Assembly (NCBI GenBank): GCA_002104945.1
Contig: MCFH01000046.1
Location: 248,001 to 312,000, forward strand
Source: Piromyces finnis
Taxonomy: Eukaryota > Neocallimastigomycota > Neocallimastigomycetes > Neocallimastigales > Neocallimastigaceae
Length of the DNA stretch: 64,000 nt
Reading direction: 5' to 3'
Each line of letters begins with the position of its first letter. The stretch's first letter is position 1. Below are positions 49,264 to 63,998 of the stretch, in pieces. The notes below the pieces were generated by a model that did not search any database, was not told where the DNA came from, and was given only the letters and a program-made list of their open reading frames with translations. The translations under genes were made by a program, and so were the position numbers.

Positions 49264-50093
49264 AGTTTAATATTATTATATATAAAATTATTTTAAATTT
49301 TTTATGATTTATATAAATAATTTAACAATTTATCATCAATATATTTTTATTATTTTTTCAATCATATGTTATAAAACATGTTCAATTTAACATTAATAAT
49401 ACAATAATATTGTTTTATTTTGCTTTTCAACTTTTATATACCTATATTCATATTAACATATTTATAATTTATTAATAAAAATTTAATTTGCAATAGAAAT
49501 GATAAAAGTATATATTTAATAATGATAATGAGTGATATAATTAAAGAAATTAATGAATATTGAATTAATTTATTGTATAAATAAAATAAAATAATTTTAG
49601 CTATTTTAAAATTTAAAACTAAAAAAGTAAATAATAAAATTAAAATTTATAATTTCTTTTTTTTTTTTTTTTTTTACTATTTAATTGATTATTTAATTTT
49701 TTTTTATTTTATTTTATTTTATTTTATAAAAATGAGTTTATAGACTATACGAGAAAATATTACAAAATCTTAAGTATTATTATTATCATTATTAAACAAC
49801 TATAAATATTTTATAATGAGAAAAAAGAATTATTGTAATATATAAAAAAAAAAAAAAGTTACATTATAATAATCCGCAATTTTTTTATTATAACCTTTTT
49901 TTTTAAAAATTGAACCAAAAACTTCTTATTAAAAACATTAAAGAATTTTAAAACAGAAATTATTTATAATTTATAAATAAAATTAATTTTATATTATAAA
50001 TTTTTATAAATGGAACAAAAGTATTATTTGTATTTATTATATATAATATATATATAATAAATTTTTTAATAAAATTCTTAATAAAAGATAAAT
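49264..50093. other. Spacer between convergent genes
   Basis: 830 bp between RFC4 (+) and the broken Rpn-like gene (-), with T-rich tracts near 49657-49675 and ATTTT repeats near 49695-49725. No gene seen. Confidence 0.6.
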
Positions 50094-51105
50094 CTAATTT
50101 TGAATGGAAGCATTCAAATGCAGTTTCAAGCGAGTTTTTCTTACTCCAATTTCTTTTCCTTTTATTAAACTTTTTCTTCTATCATAGTCTCGAAGTGATT
50201 TTTCAGTTATTATTGAACCTATTCTCTTATCATATTCTTCTTTAAATTTTTTATCATCTTGTAAAAGTAATAATTCAGATCTTGCTTTTTTGTTTAAATC
50301 CTCTGTATCTTCATTTCTAAACATTGGATCATTTGGATTATTTAATAAATTGATCCATAGATTTACATCTTCATCGCTCATATCATTATCCTCATTATCA
50401 TCATTGTCACTGTCATCATTATATAATTCATTATCAAAAATAACATTGTTCTAATCATTATCATCATTATTGTTTTTATTCTTAATTTTAAATTTAGGTA
50501 ATTCAATAACTGATAATAATAATTTACAATTACAATTATTATTAGTTATTATTTCATTACCCTTTTTGTCAATAAGAATATTCATATTTTCGTTGTATAA
50601 CTTTTCATATACATTTTGATAAAACTTTCCTTTATAAAAAGCTACACCATTTCTAGGAAAGGATCTATAGCCGATTCTATCGTCAAATATTTTATAATCT
50701 AATATATTATTCATAATGCTTTCTGGAATGTTTTCATATTTCTATCCTTTTAATACTGAATGAGATATTAATTTTGAAGCATATAATTCAGATTGATTTA
50801 ACATACTACCTACATTTGAAAAATTAATTTCTATATTTACGAGTCCTTCGTTTTTCTCTTCAATATCATCTGTCGATAATAATTTCATTTTGTTAACTTT
50901 TTAAATTTACTCACTAATACATCAACATTTGGAAAATTTTCTTTTAAACTTTCTGCCCTCAATTCTCTATCAATAAATTTAACATTTTAATGTTAAAATC
51001 AAAATCATCATAACACTCTAATATATATTTAAGAAATGAACCAAATAATCTTTTAAAAACAATATCGATAGTTGGGTTTATAGTAATATCTCTTTTATTA
51101 CTATT
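50094..51105 (-). pseudogene. Decayed PD-(D/E)XK nuclease / Rpn-like transposase-family gene
   Basis: One coding-like stretch broken several times. From 50888 to 50094 a single frame is interrupted by TAG at 50744-50742 and TAG at 50453-50451. Upstream, a further piece (about 51105-50950, containing NPTIDIVFKRLFGS) is in another frame and ends in stops. No intron of normal size can remove the two TAG codons. The order of pieces fits the Rpn/PDDEXK_2 family: an N-terminal NPT...FKRLFG block, then NIEINFSNVGSM, then ILDYKIFDD, and a charged C-terminal helix (LWINLLNNP...KKFKEEYDKRI). Such genes are mobile-element-like in bacteria and are expanded in some eukaryotic lineages. Assignment is by motif memory. 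No terminal inverted repeats were found at its ends. Confidence 0.7.
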
Positions 51106-52170
51106 ATTTAGATTTCTTTTTTTCTTTCTTTTTTTTTTTATTTTAAATAATTAACCCACAAAATTAAAATTATAAAAAAAAAATTTTTAACATTAAATAT
51201 ATTAAATATATTTTGAGTATACCCAAAAACTTTAATTTATTTATTAATCTATTTTTTTAATATATATATTAATTAAACATATAACATTGATTTATTGTTT
51301 TTTAATTATAAAGAATGTAATCATTTTTAATTCTTATAATTTTAATTCATATTAATATATAATTATACTATTATTTTGTTTTTGGAAAAAATCTTATTAT
51401 ATAATAACTTGATTATTAATATCATAAGAGAATTTCTTCATTTTATTTATTAGCTCAATATATTAAATATTAAATAACGGTATAGAAAATAATTCATTTG
51501 AAATAATATATTATATATATTAAAATCAATAATTATAATTAAATCAATAATTTTTTTTTTTCATCATATGAAATCTATTTAATTATATTAATGTAATATT
51601 AATTAATACAATATTCTCTAATGATAATATATTTAAATCGAAAAAATAATTTAAAAAAAGATTGCTTATTAATTTATATTATATTATATATATTAAATTT
51701 ATAAATGATAAATACTTATTCGATAATATTTTTTATTATATATAAAGGAAACAGCTTCACCTTTTCAATTATTATTAATTCTTCTAAATAATTTTATATT
51801 TTTTTATAAATAATAATAAAAAACAATTTTATTTTAACATTAATTACATATAAATATAAGAATAAAAATCATTAAGATTTCAATATTAATTATAAATAAT
51901 TCAATTTAATATTCTAAATAAGAATAAGACATTTTGCCCAATAATACTAAATACTCTATAAAAGATTTTTTATAAAAAATTGAAATAAAAAGAATTTAAA
52001 TCATTTCAAAAAAAAAAAAAATTATTTTTTAAAAATTTATTGTAAATAAAAACTTCAAAATAATAATTTATATATACATTTTTTTTTAATAACAATAATT
52101 AAATTTAAAAGAAAAATAAAATTCTATCAATAACATTACCATTTCTACTTAATAATATATAATTCACAAA
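51106..52170. other. 1.07-kb gene-free region upstream of deacetylase
   Basis: AT-rich, between the pseudogene (-) and the deacetylase-like gene (+). It should include the deacetylase promoter. No coding sequence seen. Confidence 0.6.
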
Positions 52171-53925
52171 ATGTTTAAAAAGGTTTCAGTTATATTAAGT
52201 TTAATAAGCATTATTAATACTGTCCAATGTTATTCTTGTGATCCAAATACTTGTAAACTTCCAGATTGTCTTTGTCCTTCACACCTTCCTCCAGGTGGTA
52301 TAGATCCAAAAGATGCTCCACAATTTGTCTTAATATCATATGATGATGCAGTAAATGACAGCACTTTCGGTATCATTAAAAATATGTACAAAGGTCTTGC
52401 TCACAGTAATGGTTGTCCAGTTGTTGCTACTCATTTTCTTCAAAATCAATACACTAATTATCATTATGTTCAACAATTATATTCCCAAGGTGATGAAGTA
52501 AGTAATTTTAATATTAATTTATAAAAATGAAGATTTATCAAAAAATAATATTTTACATTATTGAAAAAACAGGAAAAGGAATTATTAAATTATTAATGAT
52601 TTTTTTTTTTTTTTTTAAATAAAAAAGATAGCTCTTCATACTTTTTATCACACTGAGTTAGCCTCACAAAAAGAAATTGAAAGTGGAAAAACCGTTATTA
52701 GTACTTTTGCTGGTATTCCCGAAACAGAAATTAAAGGTTTTCGTGCTCGTAAGTATATTTTAAGATAATATAAAAAATCATAAATATCAAACATAATTTC
52801 AAAGATAATAATAAAATATTTTTTTTATCTCTTTATTTAAAAATATTTATTGTAATTAATAACAAAAACTTTATTATTGATAAATATTAGCATTTTTAAA
52901 ATATAATAATGAATTACTTCAATCTATTCAAAACTTAAAGTTATTATATGATTCAAGTACTTCATCTGTACGTGAAGATACTACATGGCCATACACTCTT
53001 GATAATGGTGTTTCTGATGAATTCGATTGTCAAGCACTTAACATTTGTGGAAGTATTACTAATCATAATGGAATTTGGGAAATTCCACTTTACTCAACAT
53101 TTTATACCAGTATGTTTCTTTATTATAAAAAGAAATTACATATTAATTTTTTTATAAAAATAAAATAATCATTTACTAATTTTATATTATCATATGTAAG
53201 ATAATAATCCTCCAGTATCTATGGATCCACCATATGATGATGGTGCTTTATTAGATGTTTTAAAAACAAATTTTAATAATAGATATAATGGTAATCGTCA
53301 ACCAATGGCTATTGCAGTTCATGCAATTCACTGTAATGAACCAGAAGCTAAAGTTTCACTTTATCGTAATTTCATTAAATGGGCACTTAGTCAGAAAGAT
53401 GTTTATTTTGTCACCTATTCTCAATTAATTGAATACATGAAAAACCCTGTTAAAGCTTCTGAACTTTCTGGTCATCCAGCAATTAGTTGTTCAAAATTCA
53501 ATACATATACTGTTAATGGTAATGAAATATGTGATGGTATTGATAATAATAGTGATGGTAATATTGATGAAGGTCTTGTTGAAAATTGTGGTATTGGAAA
53601 TACTTATTTTTCAACCTGCTTCGGTTGTCCAACTTCTGAACCATCTGTTGATAATCCAAGCCCATCACGTAATGGTAATCGTATTTTAGTTCCATCTATG
53701 GGTTGTACTGAAGGAACTTGGGATCCAATTACTAGTAGCTGTGTTAGTACTACTGGATCTACTTATTTAGATACTACTACCTCGGAAAAGGTTGTCACTG
53801 AAGATAATATTAATAATGGTGGAGATAATAATAAAAGTGGATCATTATCATCATTTATCCCAACATCTATAATTAATATTTCCTTAGTTACTATTTTAAT
53901 TAGCTATATAATTAATTTCTTTTAA
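52171..53925 (+). CDS. Chitin/polysaccharide deacetylase-like, GPI-anchored, with MopE-type metal motif
   Basis: Carbohydrate esterase family 4 type, expected to remove N-acetyl groups from chitin in the cell wall. Four exons (52171-52497, 52628-52748, 52891-53109, 53201-53925) join in phase to 463 aa. Signal peptide 1-20, then a Cys-rich segment (CDPNTCKLPDCLCPS). NodB motifs are visible: SYDDA (Asp58, Asp59), HTFYH (His113, His117), the FRAPF motif (about 147-151), DTTWPYT and IAVHAIHC. After the domain comes EICDGIDNNSDGNIDEG (about 331-347), a MopE-like metal-binding motif. A Ser/Thr/Asn-rich linker and a ~20-residue hydrophobic C-terminus suit a GPI anchor. The CDPNTC...PGGIDPKD start resembles a subgroup known from zygomycete-type fungi and insects. 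Catalytic activity is likely but not proven. Confidence 0.9.
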
Positions 53926-54464
53926 TAAATTTAAATATATAGATATATAGAAAGACAAATGTTTTTAAAGGCATTAATTATACTTATCATAGAAACAATA
54001 AATATTATTAAACTTTATAAAAAAAAAATTTTTTTTTTTAATGATTAATGTATTTATTCATATCCATATTAAAAGTATTTAAAGTAAAAATTATATATAT
54101 TATTAAAATTTTATTATTAAATATGTATTGAAATTTTTATATATATTTAAATATTTGTTATAAATATAAAAGGAATCTAGTTTAATGATTATAAAAAATT
54201 TTATAAACTTTTTTTCTTTTTTTATTTTTAAAATTTCTTTAAATAGATATGTAGTTACAAAAAAAATGTTTTAAAGAAAATAAAACAATATTAAATTTAT
54301 ATGAATTATATAAACAAAACTATTAATTACAATTATATTACAATTATCAAAAGCATTTTTAGATAGATTATTAAAATGAAATCAATAATTAGAAATTAAA
54401 ATAAAAAAGTTTAAATTTTTTTATACATTTTTTGTGATAGTATTAAGAATTTCATTATTCGTGC
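53926..54464. other. Spacer between convergent genes
   Basis: 539 bp between the deacetylase (+) and the TMCO4-like gene (-). AT-rich, no gene seen. Confidence 0.6.
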
Positions 54465-56096
54465 TTAATGGGTAACAATAATACCATCTTCGAAACCAAC
54501 ATATTCAAGAATTTGTTCTAGTTTATCTTTATATTCTAAATGACCACTAACAATTGAAGATAAATCAATATTTTCAATACCTTCAACATCTACTTTTTGA
54601 AGACCAGCGATATGATTGCAAATTGCACTAGCTCTGAAAAGAAAACTAAGTACCCAATCAGTTTGACAATAGCCATTAATAACCCTACCAGCAGTCATAG
54701 CACGTACTTTCGCCCAATTTAAAGGATTAGACTCTACTGGACAACCAAAAAGATAGACTGAATCAACAATTGAATGACATAAATATTTCGATTTTTCAAT
54801 ATCTTCTAATGCCATTTCATCATCATCATTCATTGAATTATCATTACGTTTTTTATACCATGAAAGGAATGATTCATCATTATTTTTTTTCATATTTAAC
54901 TCAAATGAATAATTCCAAAGCTCTAAAAGGCAATAGTAAATAACTCTTGCACCTAATGAATAACCAACTAGTGTTACTGGTCTTTTACCATGAACATACT
55001 TTTTTAATGTAAAATATTATATATACATTTAATATTAGCTATATTACTTATTATTATCTAAAATATTTATTTTATTTACCTTTAATAAAACTTCTCTTGC
55101 CAAAACTTTACCAGCCTTTTCTGATCTTTAAAAAAGAAAAAAAAATATCCAATTAATTTTTCCTATTATTTCAATAAATATTTTATTTTATTTTTTAACT
55201 AATAACTTTCTCTTTCACCATACTTATCCAAACCGGACGTCCATGGATTATCAATCATTGTACCCATCTGAACAAGTGCTACAGGCCAAATTAAACCTGA
55301 AACAACACCTCCCAACTATTTACAAAAAAATATATAATATAATATAATAAATAAGTAAATAAATAAATAAAATAAACTACAAATTTAAAAAAACCTTTTT
55401 TATTATAAAATATTTTATATAAAAAAACATAACTATACTTACAATAGTTTGTTTTAATAATTGTTTAACTGTAAATGTAATAGAACCACTAACAAGCATA
55501 CTTTCCATTGCTTGTCCTAATTTAATAAGAATTCTTGAATCAAATTTTAAAGCATATATATTACTTGACATTGTATTACGATTATTGATTAAACTTTCCC
55601 ATGGCTTATAAATATCTTCCATATCTTTCATCCATCCAGAAATACAAATAATTACGTGAAGCTTACTAGGTGAATTTTGAACAGGAATAGTTTCAACTGA
55701 ACTGCTATTTTCATTATTATTCACATTAGTTGATTCAGAATCTGAAAGTTCAATATTAACAGAACTTTGAGATAAAGATTTTTGATGTCCAGATCCATTT
55801 TTAGGTGTTAATATTGGACTATTAGTAACACTACTGTTAACACTATTATTATTACTATTATTATTACTGTTGTTGTTGTTGTTATCCTTTTTTTTCTTAT
55901 TCTCATCACTTTTCTTTTTTTCAATAAATTTATTAATTTCTGGGTCAGTTCCTTGATATGGTAATTCAATAAATTTAAATTCTTTTAAACCGCTAAAGAC
56001 TTTATGGAAATTATATGCTATTGATTATTATATAAAAATTAAATTAAAATAATAATTTTATAGTTTGTTAGCATACAAGAATTTAAATACCATTAA

Positions 56097-56170
<74 letters not shown>

Positions 56171-57584
56171 ACTTACCTGTAAGTCCACCACCTGTAAGAC
56201 CAAATAATGCACCAAAAATAGCTACACCAGAAGCAGTGGTTAAGAAAGAACCAATACCAGTCATAACACCAGCTGTAGTTATTCCAAGAAAAGCACCCAA
56301 AGAACCTAACCCTGCTCCTAATGTACCTAAACCAGCACCAACAATTGGGGCAGCTAAACCTCCAGTAACACCTATAATAATACCACTTCCAACAGTAGCC
56401 AGACTCCACATCATCCATTTACTTTTTGCACTTCCTTTTTCATTCTTTAAGTATGGATCTCCCTCACTGCCATTTTCTTTTTCTTTTTGTTGTTCTTCTA
56501 AAGCTTTTTGATATTGTTCCCAAAGTAAGCAACTAACTCGATTTTCTACTTCTGGTATAATAGATGCAAATTCCATATCAATATCTTCTTGTACTTCAAA
56601 AATATAATCTTCACTTGCTTGTTTTAAAAGTTTCATTTCTTTTTTTAATAGAACCTCTTCAGATTTTTCTTCCTCTCCTTCAATACTTATATTTTCTAGT
56701 TTTTGAGAGAGTTCTTTTTCAAACTTTTTTTTTGATATATTTTTATATTCTGAAAGTAAATCTTTTAAGAATTGACGTAAGACTTGTCTTAAACGTGCAT
56801 CATATATATATAAATTACTAGAAACTTGTTTATTTTTACTCTTGAATTCAAAAGTTGAGTTCTTGGTATATTCCATATTTTGAAAATAAAGTAAAAGAAT
56901 TTCAGTTAAACCAGCACATAAAACATTATTGGTATTTCTTTTTTTATTTTTATTATTTGAACGTTTGAGGATCAAATCTTGAAGTTCTTTATCGGAATAA
57001 CCTTCTTCTCCTTTCATAATTTTTGTTTGTTCTGAAAATATTTATTTATAAATTATGATATATTTAAAAATTTAAATAAATAAATAAATAAAAATCATTA
57101 AAAATATTATTTTTATAATTTCATTTAAATAGATATTTATGTATTTATATGATGCAATAATTTTTAACTAAATGTATAAATAATTGATATTTAAAATTTG
57201 AAATAATTATATACCCTTAGCATTAATATTGTAGGTTTTAAATAAAAAATCCATTAAAAGTCGACTCCAACTACTATAATTAGTTAAAGCAGGTATTTGA
57301 AAATTTGAAAAGTCATAGTCATTTTTTGACTTCTTTTCTAAAATTTCATTCTGTTCTTTTTCATAAAACTCTAAATCTTTTAATAGTAATGAATTCATAT
57401 CTACATTATTTTTTTCTATAATTTTCCACATTAAGCCAATAAAAGGTACTGGATTTTTCTTAATTTCGTCCAATACTTTTATGTAATCTTTTGAAGAATC
57501 GTCTAAATTTGTTTGTTGCTGAGAAGAAATTTCCTTCATTTGTGTTTTATTTAATTCATTTTTAATATCCTCTTCGTTATTCAT
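54465..57584 (-). CDS. TMCO4/DUF726-family alpha/beta hydrolase membrane protein
   Basis: Homologue of yeast Mil1 (YFL034W) and animal TMCO4. Six exons (57584-57215, 57031-56177, 56017-55443, 55315-55224, 55125-55080, 54998-54465) join in phase to 823 aa. Residues 1-320 are helical and charged. A Gly/Ala-rich hydrophobic block spans about 329-409 (for example GLGTLGAGLGSLGAFLG), the family's membrane region. An Asn/Ser linker with poly-Asn follows. The hydrolase core starts at LHVIICISGWMKD and includes IDNPWTSG, KAGKVLAREVLL and the nucleophile elbow LVGYSLGARVIYY (Ser660). The end includes FGCPV and GRVINGYCQTDWVLSFLFR. Exon 4 ends at a GTATGG donor; other donors break the frame. Its intron 2 carries a long ATT repeat. 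Confidence 0.92.
56098..56168. repeat. (TTA)n microsatellite in TMCO4-like intron 2
   Basis: About 23 TTA units on the plus strand within the 159-nt intron 56176-56018. Retention of this intron would add a poly-Asn run and then a stop codon. Confidence 0.92.
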
Positions 57585-60176
57585 GACAAAATCTAAGTTT
57601 ATACTTTAGTATAGAAACATGAATTATATAACCAACAGAATTGATAATACCATATAAATGAAAATACAATTTTTATTTATTTAGTCTTTATTTTTTATTA
57701 CATAATTAAAAACTTTTTTTATTAAAGAATTTGTATTTTATTTACCTTTATTTTATAAATAATAATTTAATTATTGAAAATTTTTATATTACTTTTTCAA
57801 TTAGACTTTATAATTTCATAATTTCTATTTTATATAATAATAATAATAATTTATAAATATTTTATCAATTTAGTTTTTGTTTATTTTCCAAATAAAAATT
57901 ATGGAATTAATTTATTTGAATAATAAATTACAAAGAAATTAAATCTTTTTGATATTAATTATTAATCTTCTTAAATATTTTCTTGCAATCTTGAATATTT
58001 TAAATTGATGTTTGAATAAAAAAAAATAAAATTAAAGATTTTTTTTTTTTATTTTATCAGTAATAAAAAATAAATTGAAAAGGATAATATATATACTACA
58101 TATATTGTTAATATATTATTTTATCATTTAACTAAATTTTTAAATTTTTGTATTTATTTATAGTAACATAACCATATAAAAAATAGTTGACAAAAAAAAA
58201 TACTTTTTTTGTAACTTATTATTTTTATTGCTCTGAAAGTTTTTTTATTCAAATGAAATAGAAGAATTACATAAATATTATCGTTTGGTTATAAGTGTTA
58301 AGAAGTACTTTAAAATAATATTTATAATATTCATTCATTCATGTGCAATTAGAAATCAAATATTCATTTTCATTTTGTAGTATACTACAATTAATCTTTT
58401 CATTGTTATCAATTTTTTGAAATTTAAATTTTCGTTGTTACACAAATTATGATAATTAACCATATTTAGAAATTTTTTAAATAAAAAATTAATAAATGTA
58501 TTGGTAATTACACAAATAAATTTTAGGAGGTTTTTAATTAGAAACAAAATAATAAATACCTTTACTATAATAAATTTTAAAAATACAATATTTCAGTTTA
58601 ATGTTATAAAAAGATGTTTAATAAAGTAAAGTAAAAGTACATAATTTCTTTGTCTTTTCTAATAAGTAATAATGAAGATAATAGTTATTATATTTTTATA
58701 TTACAGCGGTAAAAATTTTTAATCAACAATTTCAAATTAAAAAAAGTTAAAATAAATTAAAAAATAATCAATCTAAACTTTAATACTATCTGTAACATAA
58801 ATTATTATTATTACAATTATATTAAAAATTATATATTTTTTTAAATCATTTTATATATAATATATAATATTCATAATATATAAAATATAAAAACTGTTAT
58901 TAAAAATATAGGTTATATTGATATTTCTTAACATAAAATTAAATTAAATTAAATTATAATAATAATAATATTTTATGTGTTAAATTTAAAAATAATGTCA
59001 CTTTACATTCAAAGTATTATATTATTGTAGTTATTTTTTATATTTTGTTATATATAATGTTATAATAATAGTAATAATTAATTAGCTTATAACGTGTACA
59101 ATTATAATTGTAAGGAAAAATCAAAAATTTTGATAAAAATATATGAAAAAATAATAATAATAATAATAATAAATTTTTATAATTACTCTAAATAAAAAAA
59201 AACTTCAAAATTTTAGGATTGAATATTTCTGATTATTTCTTAATTTCAAATCATCCAATATTTTTAACTACTATAGTTAATATTATTAACATATTTACTT
59301 TGTTAAATAACAGAATAGTTCATTATCGATTTTAAAAGATATGAATTATTTTATTAATAATAATAATAAAAAAAATAGCAAAAAATATAGTAACAAATTA
59401 ATAATAACGTTTTAACAATTACAAATCCATTTAAAAATAATTATCATATTATATTAATATATACCTAAATAGATTTCATTATCTTATTTTACAATTTTAA
59501 CCATTATTAGTATATATTTTTATTAATTGTATTTTTTTTTTAAACTATTATAAAATAATGATTTAAGGATAATAAATATTGGAATGTATATATATATGCA
59601 TGATATTATATAATTTGATATGATATTAAAAATGAAAAGTTTTTTTATGTTATTTATTATTAAATATAAATCAATAAATTTAAATTCATTATTATTAATT
59701 ATAATAAATTTTATTTTTAGTAATTAAAAGAAAATTAGAAAGTATAAAAAAATGTATAGTATTTTATAGATTTTAATATTATCTATCATTCATTAATACT
59801 TATCATAGTATTAGAAAGACAAACAATATAATTTTATATGAATTAACAATTTTATAATATTTTAGAAATAAAGATATATTGATTTATTTTCTAATTTTAT
59901 TTTGTATAAATAAAATAAGTAATATTTTTTGTAAATTTTGCTTTAATATGTGATAAAGTTTTAAAAAATAAATGTAAAGGAAAATTTTAAGATTTTTAAA
60001 TTATTTTCATTTATATATTTATTCTTTAAAAAAAGTATAAAAGAAATAATTTAACTAGTAATTTTATTATTTTTAATATAATAAAATAATTTTATAATTA
60101 GGAAGTAAATATTTACTAAACTAAAAGCTTTACTTATTAGTATTATATTATTAATTTTATTAAGATAAAAAGAATA
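57585..60176. other. 2.6-kb gene-free AT-rich desert between divergent genes
   Basis: Between the TMCO4-like gene (-) and the acidic protein gene (+). It contains A/T runs, AAT repeats near 58960-58971 and 59154-59171, and AATTA repeats near 58940-58958. A 63-codon frame at 58356-58547 lacks coding character. No RNA gene or transposon end was recognised. Confidence 0.65.
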
Positions 60177-61913
60177 ATGGAATTTCATGATAAATATGAT
60201 TCAGAATTAAGAGATGAGGTAAAATTAGTTAATTATTTTATATTTATTAAATTTCATATTAATACTATTTTTTTTATTTCATTTTAAAAATTTTATTATA
60301 ACATAAAAAATTTATTATATATATAAGGATATTATTCCATTTACGACAGAAGCATTAGATATTGTCGAAACAGTTATTTCATTCTTTTGTGATTGCCTAA
60401 ATAAGGATAATCCAAAGTTAATTACATTAACAAATGGAAAATTATCACCAAAAAAAGAAGACATTAATTTGCATCCAAGTCTAGATGGTGATCCAACAGA
60501 AAAAATTTGTCAAAAGACATCACTTTATAAAAATGCCACAGTATTCCAATATGATAAAACCAAAAATACAGAAATGATTAATAATAATCTTAATACTAGT
60601 TTTGATGATTGTATACAAGATACTGAAAAAATAATTAATAAAATTGAAAACGAGTTTCAAAATAAACAAAAGTATAACGATACTTTAATTCTTTCAAGTG
60701 ATAGTGAAGAAGAAGAAGAAGATATAATATCTCAATATAGTATAGCTAAAAAAGATGAAACTGAAATTATTATTGGAAAAAATGAAAAAGAATATAAAAA
60801 AAATAATGAAGTAAATAGTCATGATGAAGCTTTAGTGAAAAATTTAGAAACAACACCAAAAGAAAAAGACAGTTTAAATAAAAGTCAGACATTATCTATA
60901 CTTAAAGAAAAAAAAGAAAGTCAAATTGTAGAAGAAGCAGAAGATGCTAATAGTTTGGATTTCCCACTCGAGAAAATAGAAAATCATTCTAATAAAGCTG
61001 AAAGAGAAGTAGGAGAAGAATTTGTTGAAGAAAATGATAAAGACCCAGATGATAATTTTAATGTTAATGATTCAGTTAAAGAAATTAATGAAGAATTTAA
61101 TGAAAATAGTTCAAAATCTTCATCAAAAGAACAATTGAGTAAGAATAGTGAAAAGGAAATAGAAGCGAGTGATGTAAATGGAAATAATGGTAATGAAGGA
61201 GATAATGAAATTGAAAGTGAAAAGGATAATGTTGAATATATAGAACAAAAAATCATGACTACTCCAATAATTAATAATGAAGAAATGAGTAGCAAGTCTT
61301 CGAGTCATTCTTCACTTGATGGCTATTATTTAAAAAATGCCCAATTTCTTCATGATAGTAATGATAATATTAATTTTATTCCACTTCAAGAAAAAGAAAG
61401 ATCAAATAGAATTCGCTGGAAATATCATATTAAACATCATTCAACTAATAAAAAATTAAAATGTAGTAACTTTCTTATCTATTGGAGTCAACCTTCAAAA
61501 ATAAACCCTGTACCAAAAGCAACTGCAGAAATGTGGATGAATTATTATCATACCACTAATGTAATAATTTTTTCAAAATATATATATGTTAATTATTAAT
61601 ATATATATTCTTTAATTATAACAATTTCATTAACAATTAATATATTATATTATATGTTATTTAGAGTGGAAGAAATGATGCTACCATTACTTATAGATTT
61701 AATGGCTATTACAATACTCATGAAATTAATGTTAATAGATTTATGAAGGAATATAAAAAATACATATCAAATCCTTATATTGAAATTACTAAAGAAAAAT
61801 TTCCAACATTATATACGCCCTTAGTTTTAAATCCAAAAAAATGGCTTCCTGAATTAATTCGTTCAAAATTATTAATCTCAAATGATATTATGAATAAAGT
61901 TTTAGTAAATTAA
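60177..61913 (+). CDS. Acidic Ser/Glu/Asn-rich protein, unknown function
   Basis: Not recognised. Three exons (60177-60218, 60328-61560, 61665-61913) keep phase 0 and give 507 aa. An N-terminal ~60-residue segment is ordered-looking (PFTTEALDIVETVISFFCDCL). Residues ~100-350 are acidic and low-complexity, with an SSDSEEEEEDI cluster that looks like a casein kinase 2 site and several Ser runs. The C-terminal ~150 residues regain order and are rich in Trp, Tyr and Lys (RIRWKYHIKHH, FLIYWSQPSK, WMNYYHTTN, NPKKWLPELIRS). No signal peptide or membrane span. The conserved-looking C-terminus could be the functional domain; no family is named. Confidence 0.75.
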
Positions 61914-62429
61914 TAATAAATTAACTAATTTCTAAATTTATATTAGTTATTCAAGCTTTCATATATCTACTTTCATTTTGATTATTAAATTTAAATATAA
62001 TATATATAATTAAGCATTTAAATATGTTTCATTAATTTATTAATTTAAATAAAAATAATCATAGCCTGTAATTATATTCATTTTAAATTAAAATTATTAT
62101 ATATAAAATATAAAATATAATAAATAAATTTTTACAATCTAAAGTTTATGATTTATATAATTTATTTGTTAATAGTTATGATTTTTAAAATAATATGTTT
62201 GTAAAAATTCAAATTTGAAATAGATAAATATGCTAAATTTAATGATCATAATTGTTTTTCTTTGCTTTATTTCCGTATAGAGTTATTATTAAATTAAGAA
62301 AAGTTAAAGCTTATGTATTAAATTAAATTATAAAAGAGAAGTTTTAAAATGTTACTTCTAAAAAACTATAATAAATGACAATATATATATTTTAATTTAT
62401 AAATTTTATCTATATCACAAATTCTAAAT
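61914..62429. other. Spacer between convergent genes
   Basis: 516 bp between the acidic protein (+) and IRE1 (-). AT-rich, no gene seen. Confidence 0.6.

Positions 62430-63998
<1,569 letters not shown>

Noticed and set aside
49264-50093. Terminal inverted repeats flanking the Rpn-like relic
   Set aside because: Compared the flanks by eye; only homopolymer similarity was found.
50451-50744. Reassigned TAG codons (stop-codon readthrough) as explanation of the broken Rpn-like frame
   Set aside because: TAG ends the zinc-finger and AP endonuclease genes normally, and the upstream part needs frameshifts too; decay is simpler.
56065-56511. 148-codon plus-strand frame with poly-Leu and Pro-rich parts
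   Set aside because: Antisense of the Gly-rich membrane block and ATT repeat of the TMCO4-like gene, which has clear family motifs.
57585-60176. Possible non-coding RNA or tRNA genes in the large gap
   Set aside because: No GC-richer island, B-box-like GGTTCGA sequence or cloverleaf could be seen; a tRNA scan would be decisive.
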